DNA of 64,000 bases, taken from Anastatus disparis (taxonomy: Eukaryota > Arthropoda > Insecta > Hymenoptera > Eupelmidae). The notes under the pieces were generated by a model. That model was given only the letters and a program-made list of their open reading frames with translations, searched no databases and was not told the DNA's origin. Shown in pieces: positions 1 through 11,633 of the stretch; position 1 is the stretch's first letter, and each line of letters starts with the position of its first letter. The stretch spans positions 1,234,501 to 1,298,500 of the forward strand of contig JAFFSR010000307.1 in assembly GCA_017163975.1 (NCBI GenBank), in the 5' to 3' direction. A program made the position numbers and the translations under genes.

Positions 1-300
1 CATGTGGAAGAGAGAGAAGCTCTGCCTAAGCTGTGGTGCTCCACAAGCCAAGGCAGTTAGCTACTACCTGTCTCCCTCTCTCTTAGCCTTGTGTGCTCAC
101 TGAGGTAAAGAGAGAGGGGAGACCGTAGTCTACACTGCTCTGTTCTGGTTAGCTTCTCGGTCTCTTATATACTCTGGCCTGATTTTTCTCGTTGTGCGTA
201 ACGACATTCGGGTTGCCGCCTAGCGGCTGAGCTAATAACTAGTGTTCTATAGTAGCTTGGCCGTTAGGCGGGAGATTTGAAATGCGCGGGTATGTATACT
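1..300. other. GC-richer non-coding stretch, unassigned
   Basis: Less AT-rich than the surroundings, with purine/pyrimidine tracts (GAGAGAG, TCTCTCTCT). No plausible reading frame; the only long frame nearby is the translation of the following TA repeat. It may be the edge of a repeat that begins outside the window. Confidence 0.3.
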
Positions 301-305
301 CGTCG

Positions 306-307
<2 letters not shown>

Positions 308-340
<33 letters not shown>
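308..340. repeat. (AT)n microsatellite
   Basis: Uninterrupted AT dinucleotides for about 33 bases. Its minus-strand translation gives an Ile-Tyr run that is not a gene. Confidence 0.95.
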
Positions 341-346
<6 letters not shown>

Positions 347-420
347 TCTTCTGATATTCATATAAAATAATGTTATAATACGAATTGAAATGGTCAAGTA
401 ATTGAAAATACACGCACGAT

Positions 421-985
421 TCACCATTCACAGAGCAAGTAAATGGTAAATGGTTTGACTAGTTCCCAGTTACAGAGCAAGTAAATGGTAAATGGTTTGA
501 CCAGTTCCCAGTTACATAGCAAGTAAATGGTAAATGGTCGGACCATTTACAAGTTACTATTAAAGGACTGGTAAATGGTCGGACCATTTGCCAGTTACTG
601 GGTGAAGAACTGGAAATGGTTGGACTAGTTCGCAATTACTGGGTGGGTATCTAGCCAAATCAATTAGTTGGCAGTTACCGGGTGGAAAACTGGTAAATGG
701 TCGAATCGATCAATTAGCAGTTACTAGGTGGGTTACTGGTGAATGGTTGGACCATTTACCAGTTACTGGGTGAGTAAATGGTAAATGGTTGGACCATTTA
801 CCAGTTCCTGGGTGAGTAAATGGTAAATGGTCGGACCAGTTAGTAGTTACTAGGTGAGTAACTGGAAATGGTCGGAGCATTTACCAGTTACTGGGTGAGT
901 AAATGGTAAATGGTGCGAACATTTTTATTACTTGACTATTTCAAATGAAAAACCATTTACTCATTTACAACTCTGCGTAGGGCTA
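421..985. repeat. Word-array fold-back repeat, GTAAATGGT type
   Basis: Built almost entirely of GTAAATGGT and its complement ACCATTTAC, joined by CAGTTACTGGGTGAG linkers. The ends are roughly inverted: CACAGAGCAAGTAAATGG on the left, CCATTTACTCATTTACAACTCTG on the right (interrupted match). The alternation of a word with its complement means either strand could fold into many hairpins. No coding potential. Confidence 0.6.
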
Positions 986-1294
986 AAATATTTTTCTGTA
1001 CATTTATTTTGGTGAACATACCAAATTTCTCTCCAGTATTCTAAAGGCTTTAACATTAACTGGAAAATTAATTTAAATTATGACCAACGAATTATTTGCA
1101 TTAAGTTTATCTTCCGATGTAGTTTCTTTTATTTTCTTTGGTCCGTAAGCCAATCTTTTTTCTTATTTAAATAGACTTCAGCATTTATATTAAAAAATTT
1201 CTGACTTAAATTTTTTTTTAATTTTTATGAAGGACACATAATATTTGCAAATTTATTTTGTCAACACTAAGACCAGGAGAACAGTCGGAAATTT

Positions 1295-1664
1295 CCCTGG
1301 TGGGGAAAAAAACCGGGAATAACTGAAAATAACTATTATTAAACGGGCAGTTTAAGACATATATAGCAGCTATTTCCAGTTAGTTCCAATCATTTCCAGT
1401 TTTGTTATGAAAATAATCTTAAAAATTAAAATTATTAATCGCAGTTATTTCCAGTTATTTTCATTTATTACCAGTTATTTGCAGTTATTTCCAGTTTCGC
1501 TTTAATATAATTTTGATAATTTTTTATATTATTTTTTAACTAAAATGGAAATAACTGCTATGTATGTCTCAAACTTCACATTTTATAATAGTCATTTCCA
1601 GTTATTTCTCATTATTTCGAGTTATTTACATATATTTTTAGTTACTTCCAATTTTTTTTCTCCA
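1295..1664. repeat. Word-array fold-back repeat, AGTTATTTCC type
   Basis: Starts CCCTGGTGGGGAAA, then GGGAATAACTGAAAATAACT. The rest is repeats of AGTTATTTCC, ending in TTTTTTTCTCCA, which is a weak inverse of the start. Same plan as the other word-array elements here: CCC-type terminus, arms of one short word in inverted orientation. Confidence 0.5.
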
Positions 1665-2216
1665 ATAATTACTTGGAAAATATATTTTGACTTTTAAACA
1701 AAGAATTTTTACAATGTTCACTTAAAAAAAAATTTTTTTTAAATATTATTATTTTAAAATTATTTTATAACAAGTTCGGAAATTGTTGAATTTGATCTAA
1801 CCGACGTATTTATTGGATAGTATTCTGCTCATATCCTATGAATAATTGGAAAAAAAAGTTTATATGTGTCGTACGTGATGTATACATAAATTACGGAATA
1901 TAAAAATGTGCATTCTAAACATCTTACTCAAAAAGTTTTTTTCCTGTTTCCCAAATAAGACCAGAATTATCACAATCTTGAGGAGCTTCTGTTATGCTTT
2001 CGGTTTCATTCATCTGCCTTAGAGCTGATACAAGCACATACCTAAAACATTTATCAATCTTTGGATCATTTTAAACAACAAAGTTACAATATATGTTAAT
2101 AATCTTACAAAAAGCTATTATCTACCTTAGCAACATTATTCTCTGAAAACATTTAATAATTAAATAAAATATTTAAGATTACATAATAAAATTATTATCT
2201 CACGTATTACTAATAA
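1665..2216. other. AT-rich intergenic, nothing recognised
   Basis: Homopolymer-rich AT sequence with stops in all frames. No inverted repeat or RNA gene seen. Confidence 0.5.
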
Positions 2217-3853
2217 GTCTGGGTCGTAGCCTCACTCCCGTTTGAAAATAAATTCCAATCCGGTTTTTTTTTCACGATCATGTCCAAAAAGAGTCCCTTA
2301 TAGCCAGTCTAAAGAGTGCCAGGCAGTGTCATGGTAGAGAAATCGTTCGAACTATTTTTTTTTTAAACAAAGGGTACCTCTCGAGTCAGTTTTGCCCTGT
2401 CCCTGAAATTTTTGTTTGACCTTGTAACTTTATTTTGGATGAAAAAAGAATAGTTTTTGTTATATTGGCAGACCGTGACCCCCCTCCCCCTATCCACAGC
2501 ATGGAAAAAATGACTTTTTCACTATTTTTTTCTCTCCGCATCTAGTCGGTAAAAAAACCCCAAGAAAATCGGGCTCATAGCTTAAATGGTTACAAATCAT
2601 GTAGAATTTTTTCATAAAGAATTGATGATGCTATATAATCTAAAAGGATGAAAAAAATTCAAACCCTTCCTATTTTCACGGGAAATGCGATACAGGACCA
2701 ATCCTTGCAGAAAAACTTGTATTTTGTTAAAAATTACTCGCCTGAATTCTTCCAGATATTTCTTGTTGGTGCGCCGTAGTTAAAAATGCAAAAAACTCAT
2801 TTTTTCGACGTTTTTGGCTGATTGTAGCTCATTTGCAGACTTTGTATTATTATTTATACTATGGAATTGTATTCCAAAACTTTATTTATTAATTTAATTA
2901 TTCAATCGAGTCAGAAAAATGAGATTAACAAATATTCGCATCATATTTTTGCACGGATCCACATTTTAGTTTAGGTATTTAAACACTTCTTTCATGATTT
3001 TGTTGATATTTCACTACTTTATATGTGATGAAATCTTTTAAATATTATATTGCTTTAATAAAAGAAAATATTTTGATAAATAAGTCATTTCACAGGTAGA
3101 GCTATATTAAGTACGGTCAAAATATCAACTTGAGATAGCATATGAATTTATATTTCGTAAGAAAAACTTATCAATACAAACATTATCATCATGATTTAAT
3201 AATATGAACCTTGACTTTAGCATTTTTAACACTATGTAATCTAAATCTGCACTTGAGTCACATTTTTGCGAGAGGAATGTGGTCTATTTTTACACTGTGT
3301 AAAAAAATGTGAGCATGCGAGTACATTGAAATCTTGTTTACATGTCTCATATTAATATTACAATATTAAATATATTTTTGTTAAAAAGCGCATATTATTC
3401 GCAATTATTTTATGACATTTGCAATCGTTTTAAAGATCATAAATAAAGTTTGCACTTATATCATGTATTGTATTATATTATCTTCATTACATAGGTACGA
3501 ATCCAGTAACGTAACTCAAGTAACAATCGTTAGGCTGTAAGTTATAGTCTCTACTCAGTTTTTAGATATCTATGTTCTTATTTTTTTTCCATAGGAAGAA
3601 CAAGGATAGAATATCTGAGAACTGAGTGATAACTACAACTACTAGTCATAGCGCATATATATAAAAAAATTTGTCTGGAGCAAAAAAGTTAATTTTTGCA
3701 ATTTGTTTAAAAAAAATTATTTAAACAATTTCTAGACCATGGCACCACCTGATCTTCCTTGAAACCGTTATGAGAGACCTTTTTTGGACATGATTGCGAA
3801 AGAAAACCGGATCGAAATTCATTTCCAAACGGAAACGAGGCTACAATCTGGAC
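2217..3853. mobile_element. Inverted-repeat DNA element, GTCYRG ends, TA flanks
   Basis: About 140 bp at 2217-2360 reappear inverted at 3720-3853; both arms contain CATGTCCAAAAA and CCGGTTTT. The right end reads CTGGAC followed by TA, the left end GTCTGG preceded by A-rich sequence, so a TA target is likely (Tc1/mariner-like, inferred). The interior (~1.35 kb) has no transposase frame. The minus-strand ORF near 3707-3901 is just the right terminal repeat. Non-autonomous. Confidence 0.6.
3536..3650. repeat. Small imperfect hairpin around AAGAACAAGGATAGA
   Basis: GTTATAGTCTCTACTCAG on the left pairs with CTGAGTGATAACTAC on the right, around TTCCATAGGAAGAACAAGG. Similar hairpin cores occur at 21990-22065 and, inverted, at 63885-63960. 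Confidence 0.4.
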
Positions 3854-4097
3854 TAAAAAATAGTATGAATAAAATCTTATAGTATTTATGGGTACTGTCA
3901 AAATTTATGTAGCATAAAACGATAGGGACTATTTTTATGGATTTTAGAATAATAACTTTTTTAATATCTGTCGTTTAGAGATTTAACAGACATTTTAAAA
4001 TAATAAAAACATTTTTTCAAAACGTTTTGTCCAGAACGTTTTTATTGCACATATGGTAATAAAATGGATTATTTAATTTATCATATGTGATTTATTA

Positions 4098-5400
4098 TAA
4101 ATCCTCTTTTTGTTTTCTCATGGAGAAAGCATTCTATCGATGAAAAAATTATTTTTCTATTTTTTCACTAATTTGTGCATATTTGTGCTCAGGGAGTCGA
4201 AAAAAGGGTGTGTGCATGTGTGGGTGTATGGGTGTGTGGGTATGTGGGTGTGTGGGTGTATGTGTGTGTGTGTATGTGTGTGTATGTGTGTATGGGTGTG
4301 CGTGTGCGTGTGTGTGTGCGCGCGTGTGTGTATTCATTTACCCAATTAAATCTCGAAAATTACTCGATGGATATGCTTAGAATTTCGCATACAATTTTTT
4401 TTTTCTTACTCATGCGAAAAATATTTAAAATTGATTTTCTTAGCGTTGTTTTAATTTCAGAGCCATTTTCGAAATTAAAAAAAAATTTGATTTTTCAATT
4501 TTTTTAAATTTCACGCAACCTACTTGATGAATTTGCTCTAAAATTTGCATGGAAATCACTCGCGATTGCCAAAAAAGGAAAACTTTTAAAAACTAATTTT
4601 CTTAGCTTAGTTCTAATTATAGAGCATTTTGAAATTTTTAAACAAATTGTTTGTATTTAGTTAGTAAATTAGATTTCGTGATACTCGGTTGATGTGCTTT
4701 CAGTTTTGCATACAATTTATTTTTTTTTCTGACTGGGGGGGGAGGAAGCTATTGAAAATTGGTTTTCTTAGCGCAGTTTAAATTTTAGAGCCATTTAAAA
4801 ATTTTTCTTTTAATTTGGATTACTTATTTTTTTAGTATTTTACGTAAACTAGTCGAAGAATTTACTTGAAAATTTGTATGGAATTCATTTTGGACTGCCA
4901 AAAAAGAAAAACTTTTAAAAACTTATTTTCTTAGCGCACTTTTAATTTTAGAGCATCTTAAAAATTTTTTTTTAATTTTAATTTTTCATTTTTTTTTCTA
5001 TTTTACGAAAACCATTAGATAGATTTGCTCCAAAATTTGTATGCAAGTTATTCGATACTGTCTGAAGAAAACAAGCTTTAAAAAACTAATTTTCTGAGTG
5101 CAGTTTTAATTTTAGAGCTTTCTGAAAATTTTTAAAAAAATTTTTATTTTTCATTTATTTTCTATTTTGCATAAACCATAGTATAAATTTGCTCCAAAAT
5201 TTTTATACAATCAATTAATCAATTTGTTATTGTCTGAAGAAAATAAGCTTTTGAAAACTAATTTTCTTAGGATGATCACAATTTTAGAAAATTTTAAAAA
5301 TTTAAAAAAAATTTTTTTTTTTTTATTTTACGTAAAGTAATGGATAGATTTAGATTTGTTCTAAAATTTGAAGGGAAATTATTTGCGACTGCCAAGAATT
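4098..5400 (-). repeat. Partial copy (inverted) of ~170-bp-module repeat with GT microsatellite
   Basis: From a terminus like TTCTCATGGAGAAAGC it runs through a (GT)n tract into about six imperfect ~165-175 bp modules. Each module has an ACTCGATGGAT/TTTGCTC part, a GACTGCCAAAAAAG part and a TTTTCTTAGCGCAGTTTTAATTTTAGAGC part. The same order occurs, reverse-complemented, at 6150-7763. No protein-coding frame survives; the Cys/Val frames come from the GT tract. Confidence 0.7.
4205..4331. repeat. (GT)n-rich microsatellite
   Basis: Degenerate GT/GTAT/GGGT dinucleotide tract at the position equivalent to the CA tract at 7529-7653 in the opposed copy. Confidence 0.95.
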
Positions 5401-6149
5401 TATTTTTTTAGTGCATATCTCTGTTATCGTTCTCTGTTAAAAAAGATTGATTAATAATGATTTGACGTTATAATTGGATATTCAATTTTATACCCATATG
5501 GAAAAAATTTCTGGAAATAATTGTAAATAAGTGTAAATAACTGTAATTAAATGTAAATAACTGTAAATAACTGTAAATATGTGTTAAAAAATGTTAAAAT
5601 TTAGAGATGAATAACAGTTATTTACAGTTATTTACAATTATTTATTGTTACTTACACTTATTTACAGTTATTTTTATTTATTTACAGTTGTTATCATTTA
5701 TTTACAGTTATTTACATTTACTTACAGTTATTTACATTTATTTATTTTTTTACAATTATTCGCATTTATTTACGATTATTTATATTTTTTTTACAGTTTT
5801 TTTATAGTTAATTACAGTTTATTACAGTTATTTACAGTTATTTATATTTTCGAAAATTTTTACAAATTTATTTAATTTTTTTATATATATGCGAAAATTT
5901 AAAAAAATGTAAATAACTGTAAATAACTGTAAAAAACTATGAGAAATTGTAAATAATTGTAAATAAATACAAATAACTGTAAATAACTGTAAAAACCTGT
6001 AAATAAATGTAAGTAGCTATAAATAATTGTAAATAATTAATAATAACATTAAATTATTCACTAATTCAAAAAATTTTTTTAAATGTAAATAGCTGTAAAT
6101 AATTATAAATAATTGTAAATAACTATAAAAACGCTGCCAAGTGCTTTGG

Positions 6150-7527
6150 CGGAATGCTTTCTCATAGAGCTCTTTGAGTTTCATTAATTTTTTTATATTT
6201 ATTTAAATGTGATTTTAATATAAAAAAAATGTCTAATATTAATATTTATTTATAAATTTGTACTTTAAAAGAATGATGACAACGAAATTTCTAATCGTAA
6301 TTATGCTAAGAAAGAATATAAATGAAAAATAAAAATTCGTATGAAAATTTTCAAAATTCTCTTAAATTAAAACTGCACTGAGAAAATTAGTTTCCCAAAA
6401 CTTGTTTTCTTCAGACAGTAGCAAATAACTTGCATACAAATCAGTTTTCGAATGTTTTTATTATTTTAACAGTATCAAATAATTTCTATACACATTTTTA
6501 AGCAAATTCTTAGAGTAGTTTACGTAAAATCCAAAAAAAATGAAAAATTTAAAATAAATTTTTTTCAAAATTTTCAAAATGCTCTAAAATTATAACTGCG
6601 CTAAGAAAATAAGTTTTCCAAAGCTTGTTTCATAAAGGCAATAACGAATAATTTTCATAATAATTTAATAGCAAATCTATCGAATGGTTTTAGTGTAATA
6701 TAAAAAAAAAATGAAAAATAAACATTTTTTCAAAATTTTCAAAATTTTCTTAAATTAAAACTGCGCTAAGAAAATAAGTTTTCCAAAGCTTATTTCCTTT
6801 AGACAATAGCGAATAACTTGCATAAAAATTTTGGGGCAAATCAATCGAATGGTTTTCGTAAAATAGAAAAATAATAAAAAATAACAACTTTTTTAAAAAT
6901 TTTCAAAAAGCTCAATAATTAATAGTATGCCAAGAAAATCAGTTTTAAAATGTTTTTATTATTTTAACAGTAGCAAATAATTACTATACAAATTTTCAAA
7001 CAAATTCTTAGAGTAATTTACGTAAAACCCAAAAAAAATGAAAAATTAAAAAAAAAAATTTTCAAAATGCTCTAAAATTAAAACTGCGATAAAGAAATGA
7101 GTTTTCCAAAGCTAATTTTCCTCAGACAATAGCGAATAACTTGCATACAAATTTTGGAGCAAATCTATCAAATGGTTTTCATAAAATAAAAAAAAAATAA
7201 AAAAAAATTTTTTTTTCAAAATTTTTAAATTGCTCTAAAATTAAAAGTGCGCTAAGAAAATCAGTTAGTAAAAGTTTTTTTTCTTTTGGCAGTCGCAAAT
7301 AATATTCATACAAATTTTTAAGAAAATTCTTCGAGTAGTTTACGTAAAATATCAAAAAAATGAAAAATCAAAATTTTTTTAAAATTCTTAAAATGGCTCT
7401 AAAAAAACTGAGCTAAGAAGATCAATTTTTAATAGCTTCCCCCCAGTTAGACAAAAAACTAAATTGCATGCAAAATTTAAAGCTAATCCATCGAGTAGTT
7501 CTCGAGATCTTATTGGCGTACTGAAAT

Positions 7528-7570
<43 letters not shown>

Positions 7571-7599
7571 ACACACGCACGCACGCACGCACGCACGCA

Positions 7600-7645
<46 letters not shown>

Positions 7646-7763
7646 TACACACATTTTCTGGAAACCACTTTTTTCGATTCCCTGAGTCTAAATATGTACA
7701 AATCAATGAAAAAATAGAAAAAAAAATTTTCATCGATACAATGCTTTTTCTATGAGAAAGCAA
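6150..7763 (+). repeat. ~170-bp-module repeat with CA microsatellite
   Basis: Bounded by GGAATGCTTTCTCATAGA (left) and TCTATGAGAAAGC (right), a mutual inverse. Contains 5-6 inverted-sense modules (CTAAAATTAAAACTGCGCTAAG, split by variants) and a (CA)n tract. A third partial copy with the same left end lies at 51952-52830. No coding region seen. Confidence 0.65.
7529..7653. repeat. (CA)n microsatellite
   Basis: CA tract with an internal GCAC-rich segment. His/Thr and Cys/Val ORFs here are translations of the repeat, not genes. Confidence 0.95.
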
Positions 7764-7853
7764 AAAACTGTAAATAGTTGTAAATAATTGTAAATAACTG
7801 TGAATAACTGTGAATAACTGTTAATAACTGTAAATAACTGTAAATAACTGTAA

Positions 7854-7951
7854 CCCTGGTAGAAAATTTGTCTAGTTTTATCGAGGCCTCGATTATTTAA
7901 CATACAAAACTAGACAGATCTAGACAGATCTAGAGTAAATTTCTACCAGGG
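7854..7951. mobile_element. 98-bp MITE, CCCTGGTAGAAATTT ends
   Basis: Terminal inverted repeats CCCTGGTAGAAAATTT / AAATTTCTACCAGGG enclose two copies of CTAGACAGATCTAGA-like sequence. It cleanly interrupts the TGTAAATAACTG array. The CCCTGGTA terminus is shared with the much larger element at 33797-35912. Confidence 0.75.
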
Positions 7952-8090
7952 AAATAGCTGTAAATAATAGTAATTAATAGTAAATAACAGTAAATAACTA
8001 TTATTTATGTCTCAGTTTCAACATTTTTTAAGTTATTTATAATCATTTACTATTATTTACAGTTATTTACAGAAATTATTTCCATCTGGG

Positions 8091-8860
8091 ATATAGTAAA
8101 TAAATGAAACGATTTTTAATTGTAAGAGCCTCTGTAGCACCGATTGGTCATGCGTTTAGAGAGAAAATATAGCTTTGAAAGGTAGTAGAGCAGGATTTGT
8201 ATTTGTAGAATACAAGGACTCTGATCGATCGGGAATAGGAGAAAATGAACAATAACATTTAGTCTTAACTTTTTGTTGCAAGGGAGGTGAGGAGTAGGAT
8301 ATTTTAAAACTTATTATTTATTTTTTAAATATTTTTTCAATGAATGTAATACCTTGAGAATATTGTCTCAACATTTCAAACCGAACGATATTGAGAAAGC
8401 TATAAATATTTGAACAATCGCTGCTCTAGGCCGGATTTCTATATCTATTTGACAGCTGCACTGAAAATAAAAATAAGCAAAGGAATAGTACATTTCGTAA
8501 CGGGTATGAAAAGGCTTTATTTACGAAACAAGAAGTTTACAGCTCGAGTCGAAGGCGAGGGTCGTAACGAGTTCCGTAAAAAAGCCTTTTTTACCAGTTG
8601 CGAAAATATTTTTTGTCATGAGCCAAAAAAGAGCTACGTAGTTGCGATTTTGAGGTTAGAATGGCAAAAAATATTTTAATTTGTTTTAAAACTAATGTGC
8701 TCAGAGAAGAATTATATTCAGACAGGGTTTGAAAGGAAAAGAAGAAAAAATGAAAAAGAAAATGAGTTTGTACTAGGGACACATACATTTGTGGGTAAGG
8801 ATGAGGGTGGCATAAGTCAAATTTTCAAAAAAATTTAGTTAATGATACATTTTTTTAGCA
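8091..8860. other. Intergenic; contains a GC-richer block of unknown origin
   Basis: No gene recognised. The block at about 8480-8680 starts ATAGTACATTTCGTAACGGG and is less AT-rich. A loosely similar start (ATAGTACATTATGTACCAAG, minus strand) occurs in a GC-richer block at 39060-39235. The plus-strand frame at 8410-8679 has no recognisable domain. Confidence 0.3.
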
Positions 8861-8864
8861 TTAA

Positions 8865-9293
8865 GAGGCGGTCGGAACCAAATCGGTGACTTAGTTTGGT
8901 GCTTGTAATAAATGCATATAATAATTTATTCATTTATTAATATGGTAAAAATATAGTCATTTCCTCTAGTCATGTATATAAAGAATAATTTAAAATAGTT
9001 AAAGCCACAAAAATATACAAAATATTGTTATAAAGCGAAAAATGCCACCTAACAATCGACACGACAGTTTTTTGCATGCGGTATATGTCAAGTCAGTTTG
9101 ATATTTGTAATAAATGCTTATAATAATTTATTTACTTATTCATATGGTAAAAATATAGTCATTTCCTCTAGTCATGTATATAAAGAATAATTTGAAATAG
9201 TTTAAGCCATAAAAATATACAAAATATTATCGTAAAGCGAAAAATGCTGACTTGATATATACCGCAAGTCACCGATTTGGTTCCGACCGCCTC
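8865..9293. mobile_element. TTAA-flanked MITE, GAGGCGGTCGGAACC family, copy 1
   Basis: Near-perfect palindrome between TTAA at 8861-8864 and 9294-9297. Ends are GAGGCGGTCGGAACC and its complement; arms contain TCATTTCCTCTAGTCATG. Non-coding. Shares its right TTAA with the next element. Confidence 0.85.
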
Positions 9294-9297
9294 TTAA

Positions 9298-9661
9298 GAG
9301 TCAGCCGTATACCGACACAGTTACCTGTTTTACCGAACCTATTTAAAATTTATATTTTATAAAAACCAATAGCTTCAGGCAAAAATAAAGAGATGTTTTC
9401 GATTCGTGTAATGGAAAGCAATATTTTCTCTGATAAGAATAATTTAATTCCACCGCTTTATTTTCAAGAAAAGTTGGAATAACTTGAAAATCCCATTATT
9501 TGACACTAATTTCTAATTTTTTAAGTTATTCCAACTTTTCTTAAAAACGAAGCAATAAAATTAATTTATACTAATCAAAGAAAATATTTTTGCCTCTTGT
9601 TGCTAATTTTGGGAAAAAAGTCAATTTTTTAATTAGAAAAGGACAGAGATACAGCGGCCTC
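9298..9661. mobile_element. TTAA-flanked MITE, AGAGAAAGCCGCAT family, diverged copy
   Basis: Between TTAA 9294-9297 and 9662-9665. The right end GGACAGAGATACAGCGGCCTC is well kept; the left end is degraded. The arms (TTTTCAAGAAAAGTTGGAA and complement) match the copies at 34871 and 46653. Confidence 0.75.
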
Positions 9662-9744
9662 TTAAAAGAACTTATTTTCGAAAATCAAGTGTCTTTTTTA
9701 TATTTTTTCTTTAATATCATAAGCACTGTGAGAATGGCGCTTAA

Positions 9745-10123
9745 GAGCTGGCCGAATCTGCTGTCCTTGCCTAATTAAGATTTTTGTTATTTACTCAAGT
9801 ATTAATCGATGTATCTGCAAATTAAAGATTGAGCGCAATATCTATTATTATTATTTTAAATATTTATGCATAAGAAAAAAAAATTCTATTTTTTTGTTTT
9901 TGAGAAAAGTAAGGAACGCTGAAGTGAAAATTTATGTTTATCATATTTTTGCGTTTCTTACTTATCTCAAAAACAAAACAATAGAATTTTTTTTTTCTCA
10001 TGCATAAATATTCATAATAATAATATCTATTGCGCTCAACCTTCAATTTGCAGATACATCGATTAATACTTGAGTAAATAACAAAAAACTCAATTAGTCA
10101 AGGACAGTGAATCCGGCCTGCTC
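9745..10123. mobile_element. TTAA-flanked MITE, GAGCAGGCCGGATTC family, copy 1
   Basis: TTAA at 9741-9744 and 10124-10127. Hairpin arms contain TTATTTACTCAAGTATTAATC and GAGCGCAATA; subterminal CTGTCCTTG. Same family as 27546-27931. The short frames on either strand are translations of the palindrome. Confidence 0.85.
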
Positions 10124-10264
10124 TTAACAGAAATGTAAAAGGGTTAATTATGAAAATGGCATACATTACATTTCAATGGAATTTTAATATTAAATGACAT
10201 TTATTGTTCGAAGCTTTTCTAAATATATTTTTAGTTTTTTTATACATTATTTTATAGCTTTTAA

Positions 10265-11035
10265 GAGGAGGCCGTATATCTCTGTCCTTGTCTAATCTAA
10301 ATTTTAGTTATCATTTCGAAATTAAATATTCTTGTTCAAAAGTAAGGGCAGAGCCCAATAGATTTATAGGCGAGAGGGACACCCCCAAAAAAGCGCTTAG
10401 TTTTCGAGAAGGTGACCGCTACCGTCCTACAAGCTAATTTTTTTTTTTCATGAAAGCTTCTGACCTATAGATTACGAATACAAACTTTTTTTTTAATTTC
10501 GAGTCCGGGTACATAAAGAAAATGGCGAAAATGGCGGTTTAATAGGTAAAAATTCTATACGCTCTGTAAGTAACCGTCATTTTCTTTATGTTCCCGGACT
10601 CGGAACTAAAAAAAAAGTTTGTATCCATAATCTATAGGTCAGAAGCTTTCATTAAAAAAAAAAAATTAGCTTGTAGGACGGTAGCGGTCACCTACTCGAA
10701 AACTAAGAAAACTAAACGCTTTTTTGGGGGTGTCCCTCTCGCCTATTAAGGACAAGATAATTATTCTATTTTATTAAAAAATATGAAATTTTTATTAGAT
10801 TTCAAGTAAAGTCTGAAACCGAAAAAAAATTCAATTTGATTAAAGTGTTTAACTCTTTTTCTATTTCAGACTTCACTCGAAAACTATTGAAAATTTTATA
10901 TTTTTTTGTAGAATAGAATCGTTTGCTCATCCTTAAATTTATTGGGCTCTGCCCTTACGTTTGTATGAAAATATTAAATTTAATAACTATAACAAAAATT
11001 TAGATTAGACAAGGACTGAGCTATACGGCCTCCTC
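10265..11035. mobile_element. TTAA-flanked MITE, GCCGTATAGCTCTGTC family, with nested insertion
   Basis: TTAA at 10261-10264 and 11036-11039; ends GAGGAGGCCGTATA and complement; subterminal CTCTGTCCTTGTCTAATC. Arms contain GCAGAGCCCAATA and AGTCTGAAAC. Interrupted at 10367-10745 by a second palindromic element, explaining its double length. Confidence 0.85.
10367..10745. mobile_element. Nested palindromic MITE, TAGGCGAGAGGGACACC ends, TTA duplication
   Basis: Ends TAGGCGAGAGGGACACCCCC and inverse. Flanked by TTA at 10364-10366 and 10746-10748; removing the element and one TTA restores continuity with the opposite arm of the host MITE. A 3-bp TWA duplication is typical of PIF/Harbinger elements (family knowledge; assignment inferred). 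Confidence 0.75.
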
Positions 11036-11192
11036 TTAATAGAGGACGCATGAAATGAATATGCCGTTCCGCATTTTTGGACAGGACAAACATGTTTATA
11101 TTCATAAATAAAATTGCTTTGTATAGTACGATTAGTAGTAATCAATTCAGTCACAGTTTCTCTTTGTATTTAATATAATACAGTACGTTTAA

Positions 11193-11594
11193 GAGCATGA
11201 CGAAGCTGCCCGCCTTCTAATAATATTTCCAATCCTAACTTATAAATAAGCGATGCATTAAATCGAGTTTTTTTGCTGCAAAGAAAAAATTTGTTAGATT
11301 AAACTCTAGTGCGGACAACTCAAGAAATCAACCAAAATATTATACATACAATTTTATAATAAAAACTTTCAATGTATCGTATTTTAAGGTTAGGTTTGTC
11401 GAGTATAATATCTAATTTCCAATCCAAGCTCATAAAAAATAACAAGTCTAAATGATTTTTTATTTCAACAAAAATTATTGTATTAGTATAGCTTTAGTGT
11501 GGACAAGTCATTATATTTGTTTAATTTATGAATTCAAAAAGATATTGATAAAATAAAAAAAGCAAAACTTGATTGCTACAGCTTCGACATCCCG
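11193..11594. mobile_element. TTAA-flanked element, GAGCATGACGAAGCTG family, copy 1
   Basis: TTAA at 11189-11192 and 11595-11598. Unlike the hairpin MITEs here the two halves are not mirror images: one end is GAGCATGACGAAGCTG, the other CTTCGACATCCCG. Interior shared with 31233-31635, 47038-47440 and 55083-55450. Confidence 0.8.
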
Positions 11595-11633
11595 TTAAAG
11601 TGTTTTCAAATGACATAAGTATTAAAATAAATT

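Larger units (their letters stand above)
5493..8090. repeat. Word-array fold-back element, TTATTTACAG type (hosts nested insertions)
   Basis: Left end CCCATATGGAAA, right end TTTCCATCTGGG, a mutual inverse. Next to each end are arrays of TGTAAATAACTG / CAGTTATTTACA in alternating orientation (5515-6125 and 7765-8085). Between the arrays sits a copy of the ~170-bp-module repeat (6150-7763), and a 98 bp MITE lies in the right array. The nesting order suggests the word-array element is older than both insertions. Confidence 0.6.

Noticed and set aside
239..427. Minus-strand ORF with an Ile-Tyr run
   Set aside because: It reads through an (AT)n tract with no other support.
4110..4507. Cys/Val/Trp-rich ORFs on both strands
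   Set aside because: Translations of the GT microsatellite; the same applies to 7388-7763.
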